A stretch of 64,000 nucleotides of DNA from Ottelia alismoides (lineage: Eukaryota; Streptophyta; Magnoliopsida; Alismatales; Hydrocharitaceae). The DNA is taken from the NCBI GenBank assembly GCA_037367405.1, contig JAZKJV010000390.1:1116001-1180000 (forward strand). The letters run 5' to 3'. Made by a program: the position numbers and the translations under genes. Each line of letters opens with the position of its first letter. Within the stretch, counting starts at the first letter, position 1. Below the pieces are notes generated by a model. That model was not told the origin of the DNA. It searched no databases and worked only from the letters and a program-made list of their open reading frames with translations. Positions 1 through 8,192 of the stretch are shown one piece after another.

Positions 1-104
1 TCGAGAAACCATACAATGTAGCTTGATTTCGAGGTGGCACTCAACTTCCGATCCACCGTCAGAGCCTCGTTAGCTTCTCGATTGGGCCTTCATATAAAGA
101 CGAG

Positions 105-437
105 GTGTGGTGCCATGTAGCCCCTATGGATGTCTGTCATGTACTACTTGGGAGACCTTGGCAGTTCGATCGAGACACTGAACACAGAGGAAAAATGAAC
201 ACTTACTCATTTCTCATAGACAAGGTACGTGTGACCCTTAGACCACAACGCGAAGCCCTTAGCCCTCTCCAGGTGGCTACCCTTCGATCCTCGACTGCAC
301 AATCTGATAAAAGTACCCCACCGTCAAAGCCTTCAACTACGGGTCCCGTATTGTTGATGGAAGCCCAGACATTCCAACGTGAAGTTCAGGAGAGCTCCAC
401 TATTTATGCATTAATGGGACGTGAAGTGAGCAAATAA
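105..437 (+). pseudogene. gypsy pol: end of protease and linker to reverse transcriptase
   Basis: The translation contains CHVLLGRPWQFDRDTEHRG followed by a short basic stretch. This matches the end of the aspartic protease and the linker that precedes RT in plant Ty3/gypsy polyproteins. The protease catalytic DTG/DSG lies outside the window. The frame closes at 437, and the RT starts about 60 bp later in another frame, so the polyprotein is already broken here. Confidence 0.75.
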
Positions 438-500
438 GAGACAACTACACCCGAAGTCCCGTCTGAGGTAAAGCCCCTCATCTAGGAGTTTGCTGACATT

Positions 501-1572
501 ATGCCTGAAGAGTTGCCTGAAGGACTACCCCCGTTGCGAGACATTCAACATCACATTAACCTAGTCCCTGGAGCCAGCCTGCCCCACTTACCACATTATC
601 GGATGAGCCCAAGTGAGCGCGAAGAAATGAACAAGCAGGTCACTGATCTTCTACGTCGAGGGTATGTTCGAGAGAGTATGAGTCCCATGGCGGTTCCTGC
701 TCTGCTTACCCCAAAAAAAGATGGCACATGGAGGATGTGCGTGGACAATAGTGCTATCAACAAGATCACGATCAAGTATCGTTTTTCGATTCCACGCCTT
801 GATGACATGCTCAACATGCTATCAGGTGCCAAATTATTTTCCAAAATGGATCTTCGCAGTGGGTACCATCAGATTCGCCTCCGACCTGGAGACGAGTGGA
901 AGACTGCTTTTAAGACCAAAGAGGGCCTTTATGAATGGACCGTAATGCCCTTCGGCCTGTCTAATGCACCCAACACATTTATGCGAATCATGAATCATGA
1001 ATCATGTACTGCGGCTCTTCATCGGTAAATTTGTGGTTGTGTACTTTGATGATATACTGATCTACAACTTGACCAAAGACGACCACTTATCCCACTTACG
1101 ACAAGTCTTGGAAACCTTGAGAGCCCAACAATTGTATGTCCATCTTAAGAAATGCTCCTTCATGTCTGACACGGTCCTCTTCCTGGGATACATTGTCACT
1201 GCCGATGGACTTAAAGTTGACCCCTCCAAGATTCAGGTCATTCAGAGCTGGCCCGTGCCCAAAACCCTCACTGAGATTCACAGCTTTCTGGGATTGGCTT
1301 CTTTCTACCGGCGCTTCATCCGGAACTTTAGCACTTGTGCGGCCCCGTTGGTAGATTGCACGCGTAAAGGCGCACCCGCTTGGACTCCTGAAGCAGAAAC
1401 CAGCTTTCAAAAGCTAAAACATCAATTGACCCATGCCCCTGTTTTGGCACTTCCTGACTTCACCAAGGTTTTCCTAGTCGATTGCGATGCCTCACATGTC
1501 GGGATTGGTGCCGTCCTGAGTCAAGAGGGACGACCTGTAGCATTCTACAGTGAAAAGTTGAACGAAGCTTGA
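501..1572 (+). pseudogene. gypsy reverse transcriptase and start of RNase H
   Basis: RT motifs appear in order: the [14 protein letters not shown] region, [18 protein letters not shown], the [14 protein letters not shown] block with its first catalytic Asp, [15 protein letters not shown], and the catalytic YFDD box at 1042-1053. The RT/RNase H connection follows ([17 protein letters not shown]), then the start of RNase H ([18 protein letters not shown]). The reading frame changes at about 985-1010, where the 7-mer atgaatc occurs once more than the protein needs. It then stops at 1570 (tga) inside RNase H. A non-functional copy of a replication polyprotein. Confidence 0.93.
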
Positions 1573-2362
1573 TCACGGTACTCTACATATGATGTCGAAT
1601 TCTATGCTGTGGTACAACCGTACAAGCTCTCAAGCATTGGAGGCATTATCTAATCCAGCGTGAATTTGTCCTTAACTCTGATCATGAAGCCTTAAGATAC
1701 TTGAGCTCACAGAAAACCCTTAACAAGCGTCATGCAAAATGGGTTAGTTTCCTCCAAGAATACACATTCCATCTCAAGCACAAGGCGGGAACCCTGAATC
1801 GCGTGGCCGACGCGTTGAGCCGGCGAGCACATGCCCTGACCACAATGACCGTTAGCACAACAGGATTTGACACACTCAAGGATCTCTACCCCACTGACCC
1901 TGACTTCGGACGAGCTTATGCAGAGTGTGTTGACACTGGACAGGACCCGACAACCTCCTATGTCCTTCATGAGGGATTCCTGTTCAAGGCCCACCGACTA
2001 TGCATCCCTGCCACTTTGCTTCGAGAGAACCTAATTTCAGAACTGCATAACGGTGGCTTAGCTGGACACTTTGGAAGGGACAAGACCTTGACCCTTCTCC
2101 AAAAGCGATTCTATTGGCCGCAATTGCGAAAGGATGTTACAAAGTTTGTACAAAAATGCCAAACATGTCAGAGATTCAAAGGCCATAGGCAGAACACTGG
2201 GTTGTATACACCTCTGCCGATTCCTCTGCGACCCTGGGAAGATATCACTATGGATTTTGTGCTAGGCTTACCCCTCATGGTACGGAAAGTTGACTCTATT
2301 TTTGTGGTTGTGGACCGATTTTCTAAAATGGCACACTTCATCGCATGTAAAAAAACCTCAGA
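1573..2362 (+). pseudogene. gypsy RNase H end and integrase N-terminal half
   Basis: After the stop at 1570 the RNase H reading continues (STYDVEFYAVVQ), then is thrown out of frame near 1618 by an extra copy of gtacaa with cc. From 1701 the frame reads HAKWVSFLQEYTFHLKHK (end of RNase H). The HHCC zinc-binding part of integrase follows, with H-HFGRDKTL and CQTCQRFKG. The catalytic core opens with WEDITMDFVLGLP (first Asp) and ends at HFIACKKTS, where the LINE is inserted. Confidence 0.92.
2349..2362. repeat. Target site duplication, left copy, of the LINE
   Basis: The 14-mer aaaaaaacctcaga lies here and again at 6012-6025, exactly flanking the LINE. It reads as integrase codons on both sides. 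Confidence 0.93.
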
Positions 2363-2392
2363 AGCGACGTTGCTTACCCCTCATGGTGTTGT

Positions 2393-3045
2393 GACGTTGC
2401 TTTCATTCAAGAAACAAAATTGCGAGATGTCGATGATTTTATGTGGCGTTCTTTTGACGCTGGTCTCTTTGATGAATTTCAAGCGGTGAATGCGGCTGGA
2501 TCCGCCGGGGGTTTTCTTGTGACCTGGCAATCTCAATCGCTCTCCTTTAGTTCCATGCTTGTCGGTCGCCATATGATCTCTGTTGCTTTTAACCGGGTCG
2601 ATTCCACTGATCCGATGGTTTTCTCGTGTATTTACGCACCTACGTGCCATATTTTGAGAAGGGAATTATGGGAGGACATGCGGGCCGGGCTACTTTATTT
2701 GGGGGACTCCCCTGGATCCTGGGGGGAGATTTCAACGTCACCATCCATTCTTCCGATCGGCCGCGCGGCAGGGGTGGGCACAACCCGGGATCACAGGACT
2801 TTCTTGACGTAATTGATGACCTGGCGCTATTTAACTTGGTTCCAAGTGACATTTCCTACACTTGGAGGAACAGCTCCTCTCGCTCCAGAATTGAACGGTT
2901 CTTGGCTAATGGGAAGTCTTTGGAGTCCTTTCCCCTTTGCTCTGTTTCCTCTCGCCCCCGATCGTTCTCGGATCACTCTCCTATAATTTGGGACTCTGGG
3001 GATGGTGTTCGCCCTCGGGGGCTGTTTCGGTACGAGAAGTGTTGA
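2393..3045 (+). pseudogene. LINE endonuclease (APE type), broken
   Basis: The first frame reads FIQETK, with the catalytic Glu of the APE fold, then VAFNRVDSTDPMVFSCIYAP. Near 2690 the frame must shift to read GGDFNVT (catalytic Asp-Asn) and end with FSDHSPII (the SDH motif). A single tga at 3043 then interrupts the join to the RT part, in the same frame as the ORF that follows. One frameshift and one stop therefore inactivate this domain. It nicks target DNA to prime reverse transcription in intact family members. Confidence 0.9.
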
Positions 3046-5847
3046 TTGTTGGAACCTAATTTCAAACAGGTCGTTCAGGACCATTGGACCCATGTTCCCG
3101 TCTCCGGTTCCGCGGCGTCTAAACTTGATCAGAAGCTTGCTTCACTTCGGAGGGTGCTTGCGGACTTCAAAAGAAACTCCAGGCAGGCGCGGCTTGCTGT
3201 GCGCGCTGAGGCGAAGGAGATTATCTTGCAATTAGATTCGATGGAGAATGAGCGTGAGCTCTCACTTGACGAACTTCGGGAGCGCAATTCCGCTCACGCT
3301 CGGGTGCAGGAGGAGGACAAGAAAAGAACAATTGAATGGCGTCAGCGCTCGCGGTTAAAGTGGCTTAAAGAGGGCGATGCGAATACTGCTTTCTTCCATC
3401 GGGTGGCGAGCAATCGGAAGCGTTATAACATGATGCGGTCCCTCTCTATCAATGATGTTCACATCGCCGGGGAAAGGGAGATGGGGCGCGCCATTGTGGA
3501 TCACCTCAGGCGTACCTCATCAAACTCTTCCCCGCGTAGGTGGCATTGGCTGGGTCTTGGCGCTTCCTCTATCTCTGATGCGGACTCCGCGACCCTTATT
3601 CGTTCCATCTCATTGGAGGAGACTAAAGCGGTTGTGTGGGCTTTAAATCAAGATTCTTCCCCGGAGCCTGATGGGTTCTCCGTCGCTTTTTATCGCGAGT
3701 TCTGGGAGACTGTTGCGGGGGACGTCATGGAAGTAATCTCAGAATTTTGTTCGGGTAACTTCGGCTTTGATCGCATTAATCGGGCCAATATTGTTCTAAT
3801 TCCTAAAAAAGATCCGGCGATGCGTATTGAGGATTTTCGGCCTATTTCGGTCTCCAATGGGATCTACCTTATCGTGGCAAAAATTTTGGCCACGCGTCTG
3901 TCTCGGGTTCTGGATGGCCTTATCTCTCCGGTACAAGCGGCGTTCATTAAGGGGAGACAAATCGCTGACTGCATTGTCGTGGCGTCCGAAATGGTGGCGG
4001 ATTGGAAAAAAGAAAAAAAGAAGGGGGTACTATGGAAAATTGATTTTTCTAAGGCTTATGATTGCCTCGATTGGAGCTTCCTGTGGTCTGTTTTGCGTAG
4101 ACGGGGTTTCCCAAACTTATGGATCTCTTGGATGCGTAGATGCGTCTCCACGGCTTCGCTCTCTGTAATAATCAATGGACGGCAAGTTGGTGGATCTTTC
4201 CAGCCTCGCAGGGGGGTGCGTCAGGGCTGCCCTCTTGCGCCCCTCCTCTTCGTTTTGGCCTCTGATGTGCTGGCACGAATGGTGTACCGCGTAATTGACG
4301 CGGGGCTTACTAATGGGTTCCGCAAGGGGGATGTTTGCGTGCCCTTGATCCAGTTCGCTGACGATACGATTTGCTTCATTGAGGGCGGTCCGGAGGAGGT
4401 CTCCGGTATGGCCAACACTCTTGCTTTTTTCTGTGAATTATCGGTCTTGTCGATTAATGTCTCCAAATCCAACGTGGTGCCTTTTGGCTTGTCGCCTGCG
4501 GAGGCGGAGGATTGCGGCCGGCTGCTCGGTTCTTCGCCTGGGGAGCTTCCAATTGCTTATCTTGGTATTCCTTTATCGGTGGGGCGAGCCAGAACTAAGG
4601 ATTGGCGTCCTATCACTGAAAGGGTGGAGTCGCGCCTTGCCGGTTGGCGGGCGGCCCTGCTTTCTCGGGGAGGGCGTCTTACCCTTCTCAAATCGGTGCT
4701 CTCATCTATACCCGTATATTTCCTCTCTGTTCGAAGAATGCCTGCGGGGGTTCGCTTGCGCCTGGAGCGGTGTATGCGACGTTTCTTGTGGGGGCGGAAG
4801 GACGGGAATAGTAGGGGCATGCATCTGGCCGCTTGGGATGTGGTGTCCATGCCTAAACGTTTCGGTGGGCTTGGTGTCCGGAGATTGGATCTGGTAAATG
4901 ACGCCCTCTTACTCAAATGGGTGAGTAGGCTCTGGGGAAAGGGTGATAACTTTTTCACCAATGTTCTAAGGGTGCTCTTGGGCAGTGACTGGTTTGGGCT
5001 GCAACGGGGGGCCTTGCAATTACATTATTTCCTGTTCTGGCGCAGCGTCTCGGCCGCACTGCAGAGGAACGTGGCGCTTTTCACCCCGGTGCTGGGGACG
5101 GGGGAATCCTTCAAGTTTTGGCTGGATGACTGGACGGGAGGGGGCCCTCTTCAGGTGCGTTTCCCGAGATTGTTCGCGCTTGCGTCGAATAGGCATGCAT
5201 CTGTCGCGGAGTATTGGGCGGATGGCTGTTGGTGCCCTCGGTTCTCTGCGAATTTCTCTGAGCAGCGGGTGGAAGATTTCGTTTTGATGATGGCGGCTCT
5301 CAGTACTGTTGCTACGCCTAATTTGCAGGGGGATCATTGGCGCTGGAAGGACGGGTCCTTCTCCACTCGGAAGGTCTACCGGGCTCTGCTCCCTTCTCCT
5401 CCACCTACGTCTTCTCTTCTTGTGCGTGACTGTGGTCTCATCTGGGGATTGCGCTTGTCGGAGCGCATTGGTATCTTCCTTTGGTTACTTCGCCAAAGGA
5501 GGCTGTTGACTCGCGATCATTGCGCCAAGTTTTTTCCACATACCAGTGCTTCATGCCCTCTATATTGCGATGAGGACGAAACCGCTGATCATCTTTTCTT
5601 TGCCTGCTCCTTGGTTGCGGGTGTTTGGGATGATTTGGCCTGGGCTCGAGCAGACAATCTCGAAGGCTTTTGCGAGACTCTTTGGTCGAACAGGGACAGG
5701 GACAGGCGTGATCTCTTGGCTCCTATCTCACGGTTGTGGTGCATTTGGCTCGCCAGGAACGATGTTATTTTCTCGGGGCAACGTTTCTATCGTGAAAACG
5801 TCATTATTTCAGGTACTCGATTTATTTCTGATTGGTGTACTCCATAG
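3046..5847 (+). CDS. LINE ORF2 part: reverse transcriptase plus C-terminal zinc domain
   Basis: A 933-residue open frame continuing in phase from the endonuclease after one stop, so the nominal start is not a true start. The N-terminal part is a charged helical linker (WLKEGDANTAFFHRVA at about 110). RT blocks follow: FRPISVSNG at about 264, the DFSKAYD catalytic block at about 333, RRGVRQGCPLAP at about 388, and FADD catalytic box at 437-440. The C-terminal part has the zf-RVT pattern (WRWKDGSFSTRKVYR, then C-X-H-type residues ending DHLFFACS). The ORF has no internal stop, which suggests a younger insertion than its gypsy host. Confidence 0.93.
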   Translation: MLEPNFKQVVQDHWTHVPVSGSAASKLDQKLASLRRVLADFKRNSRQARLAVRAEAKEIILQLDSMENERELSLDELRERNSAHARVQEEDKKRTIEWRQRSRLKWLKEGDANTAFFHRVASNRKRYNMMRSLSINDVHIAGEREMGRAIVDHLRRTSSNSSPRRWHWLGLGASSISDADSATLIRSISLEETKAVVWALNQDSSPEPDGFSVAFYREFWETVAGDVMEVISEFCSGNFGFDRINRANIVLIPKKDPAMRIEDFRPISVSNGIYLIVAKILATRLSRVLDGLISPVQAAFIKGRQIADCIVVASEMVADWKKEKKKGVLWKIDFSKAYDCLDWSFLWSVLRRRGFPNLWISWMRRCVSTASLSVIINGRQVGGSFQPRRGVRQGCPLAPLLFVLASDVLARMVYRVIDAGLTNGFRKGDVCVPLIQFADDTICFIEGGPEEVSGMANTLAFFCELSVLSINVSKSNVVPFGLSPAEAEDCGRLLGSSPGELPIAYLGIPLSVGRARTKDWRPITERVESRLAGWRAALLSRGGRLTLLKSVLSSIPVYFLSVRRMPAGVRLRLERCMRRFLWGRKDGNSRGMHLAAWDVVSMPKRFGGLGVRRLDLVNDALLLKWVSRLWGKGDNFFTNVLRVLLGSDWFGLQRGALQLHYFLFWRSVSAALQRNVALFTPVLGTGESFKFWLDDWTGGGPLQVRFPRLFALASNRHASVAEYWADGCWCPRFSANFSEQRVEDFVLMMAALSTVATPNLQGDHWRWKDGSFSTRKVYRALLPSPPPTSSLLVRDCGLIWGLRLSERIGIFLWLLRQRRLLTRDHCAKFFPHTSASCPLYCDEDETADHLFFACSLVAGVWDDLAWARADNLEGFCETLWSNRDRDRRDLLAPISRLWCIWLARNDVIFSGQRFYRENVIISGTRFISDWCTP

Positions 5848-6011
5848 GTTAATGGCCTATCTGTGGCGGTTAATTTTCTTGTATTCGCATTCGCCTTCTG
5901 TTCCCTTCTACCCCACCTCCCCTATGTAAGTATCTCTCATTTCTCTGTTATTTAGTTATATATAATTCTGGGGCGAGCACCAACGAGTGTATCCCCCTTC
6001 TTTTGAGCCTA

Positions 6012-6025
6012 AAAAAAACCTCAGA
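6012..6025. repeat. Target site duplication, right copy, of the LINE
   Basis: aaaaaaacctcaga, identical to 2349-2362; the integrase reading resumes here. Confidence 0.93.
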
Positions 6026-6650
6026 TGCATCTCATGTCGCTGATTTATTTTTTCGTGATGTTGTTCGATTGCATGGTGTTCCTCGTTCTTTCACTTCGGA
6101 TCGTGATACCAGGTTTTTGAGTCATTTTTGGCGTACGCTTTGGTCTCGTCTTGGTACTCGTTTGCAATACAACACTGCTTCTCATCCACAAACAGATGGG
6201 CAAACCGAAGTAGTTAATAGATCGTTAGGAAATTTACTGCGATGTCTTGCAGGGGACTCTCCGTCCAAATGGGATCTAATTCTTCCCCAAGCCGAATTCG
6301 CGTATAACAGTTCCACTAATAGGTCCACCGGAAAATCGCCATTTGAGAGTGTGTACGGCTTCCCACTTACCCAATTTCTAGACCTAACACCCACAACCAT
6401 GCAAGGGAGGAGTAGTGCAGCTGCTGAGGACCTGGTCGAACACCTAACCAATATCCATACCGAAATCCGAGCTAAACGCCAAACCATGACACAGAAATAC
6501 CAAGCCCAAGCCAACCTCCACCGTAGAGAGAGCGAGTTCAGAGTTGGAGAATTAGTGATGGTCCACCTAAAAAAAGAGATTTCCTTTGAGAGTCCACCAA
6601 AAATTGAGTGTCCGAAAGATTGGTCCATTCCGAATCCTCTAGAAGATTAG
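6012..6650 (+). pseudogene. gypsy integrase C-terminal half
   Basis: Resumes the integrase core: DASHVADLFFRDVVRLHG, then the second catalytic Asp in SFTSDRDTRF. The third catalytic residue, a Glu, is in HPQTDGQTEVVNRSLGN. It continues through the GPY-like region (FRVGELVMVHL) and stops at 6648 (tag), with the frame shifted relative to the following chromodomain. In live relatives this enzyme joins element DNA to the chromosome. Confidence 0.93.
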
Positions 6651-7033
6651 GCCCAATGCCTACTTACTTGATCTACCGCCAGACGTCCAGACATCGCCAG
6701 TTTTTAATGTATCAGATCTCTTCTTATATCATGCAGATGAACAGACAGATGCCACCACGCCAATAGTTCCTGCTGATGATACACGCCAACCACCGGCCGC
6801 GACTGATGCCAATCAGATTGAAGATATTGTCGACATCCGAGATATGACGACTAGACGTGGTCTCTTCCGACGCTATCTAGTCAAATGGAAGGGACGGTCT
6901 CAAACCGATTGCACCTAGATTGACGAGGATGAACTTCAACAACTCCACCCTGATATACTTCAGAACTACCACGATGCCATCTCGATGGAGCGAGATTCTT
7001 CTCAGCAGGGGGAGTTGATGCAGCATGATACCA
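6651..7033 (+). pseudogene. gypsy pol C-terminus with chromodomain
   Basis: Reads PNAYLLDLPPDVQTSPVFN (end of the integrase module). A chromodomain follows: QIEDIVDIRDM, then RRYLVKWKGRSQTDCT, a stop tag at 6916-6918 where a Trp is expected, and IDEDELQQLHPDILQNY. Chromodomains in these elements bind modified histone tails and bias insertion to heterochromatin. The coding tail overlaps the start of the LTR. Confidence 0.88.
7003..7015 (+). promoter_or_regulatory. Polypurine tract of the gypsy element
   Basis: A G-rich run (agcagggggag) directly before the LTR start TGATGCAGCATG; it primes plus-strand DNA synthesis in this class. Confidence 0.75.
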
Positions 7034-7986
7034 CGTGATCAATTTCTTTAGTCGAACATTTATTTTATTTAATTTTATTTACTTATGTAAAAGGCTCATT
7101 ATACAAGGCCTTATCACCTTTTCTATTTTTTTTTCTATTTTTAGTTTGGTTGTTGCTTGTTTGGGGGGACTTGGCCTCTATAAAGGCACCCCATTGGGAC
7201 TGATTGAATTAAGTTTGAATGAAGTTATTTTTTCCCTCACTTATTCCCCTCCTCTCTCTCTCTCTCCCTCCCTCTCGTTTCCGCCGCCCCCCTCTATTCT
7301 CCTCTCCCCGTGTACCGCCAACCCTAACTTTCCCCTGCCGCCGCCTCCATACCCCTTTCCCCATCTTCCTCCCGCCGCATCCCCGTGGTCCCCTCCTCCC
7401 CATGCACTCGCCCGCCCTCTCCTGCGCCAACCCACACGCCCCCACCGCCCCCCTCTTCCGCTACAGTCTTCGCCCTCGCCCATTACAGAAACCGCGCCCC
7501 TCTCGCACGCAAAACCTCGCGCCGCCGCCTCCCTGCGACGCCGCCACCGCCGTTTACGCCTCCCCTCGTCGCCGCCATCGCCGCCTGCACTCCTCCGAAC
7601 CGCCTCGCCCCCCCTACTTCCCTCCGAGCCACCCCATCTCCCCTGCGGCCGCCATCTGCCCTTGCCTCCGACCTCAACTGACCTACGCCCCTCCCAGTCG
7701 CCGCCATCTCGCTGCCCTTTTCGGGACGCCCGGCGCTCATGTGCTGCCAAAAACGCCCTGCAGCTGTCCCAACTGATGACCAGGTCTGAAGCTCGCATTC
7801 TTCCCCTTGCCGGTTGTGGTATGAGCGTCATTCCTGCATATTATTCCACCATATGAACTTAGTTTTGTGGGCTGCTATATTTGTTGTTTGGTTTGGTGAA
7901 TTATTGAGGTTTCGTTGCCACAACATCGCTCTCTATTTCCATTAATTATTAACTATTTGAGTTGCCCTAACTTCGTGGTGATATCA
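7016..7986 (+). repeat. 3' LTR of the gypsy element
   Basis: Starts TGATGCAG right after the polypurine tract and most simply ends at ...GATATCA (TGAT/ATCA inverted ends), about 971 bp. A TATA box (tctataaagg) lies at about 7178-7187. Beyond it comes a CT-rich microsatellite and a C-rich stretch (about 7250-7770) that throws long spurious open frames on both strands. The right boundary is uncertain because no second LTR is in the window for comparison. Confidence 0.72.
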
Positions 7987-8192
7987 GTGCTGGAATTCGA
8001 GTATCTTGTGGATATTGGTTGCTGAATTTTAGACATCATTTTGTTTTTTTCATCATCAAGTTTAATTCATGGTATTCTCGGCCCTGTAATCTTACGTTGC
8101 ACGCCATTTTCGTTCGTTTCCCATCATTTAGTCCATCAGTTCAAAGTTTTAGAATTGCCATTTAGTTCACAACCTCCATTGGAGTGCATCAC
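7987..8192. other. Unassigned sequence between gypsy LTR and copia A
   Basis: About 200 bp with no coding signal. It begins gtgctggaattcgag; together with the LTR end this vaguely resembles a primer-binding site (tggtgatatcagtgc), so the LTR boundary may be misplaced or a rearranged copy may follow. Confidence 0.4.

Larger units (their letters stand above)
2363..6011 (+). mobile_element. L1-type LINE, 5'-truncated, inserted in gypsy integrase
   Basis: A non-LTR element with an APE-type endonuclease followed by a reverse transcriptase and a zinc-binding C-terminal domain (zf-RVT type), in L1 order. ORF1 and the start of the endonuclease are missing. A perfect 14-bp duplication brackets it. 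The 3' end has no separate poly(A); the A-run is shared with the duplicated target. The 5' junction (2363-2392) is a patchwork described under findings. Confidence 0.93.
1..7986 (+). mobile_element. Ty3/gypsy chromovirus, 3' part (5' end outside window), split by a LINE
   Basis: A pol region in the order protease-RT linker, reverse transcriptase, RNase H, integrase, chromodomain, then a polypurine tract and one LTR. That order with a C-terminal chromodomain is the plant chromovirus layout. The 5' LTR and gag lie to the left of the window. The copy is dead: a 7-bp duplication near 990-1010, an in-frame stop at 1570, an extra 8 bp near 1618, a frameshift near 6645, a stop at 6916, and a 3.6-kb LINE in the integrase at 2363-6011. 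Confidence 0.93.

Noticed and set aside
7035..7856. Open frames up to 273 codons on both strands of the gypsy LTR
   Set aside because: All frames are open because of C-rich composition; the products are Pro/Ser/Arg-rich without domains, and they overlap the LTR promoter and leader.
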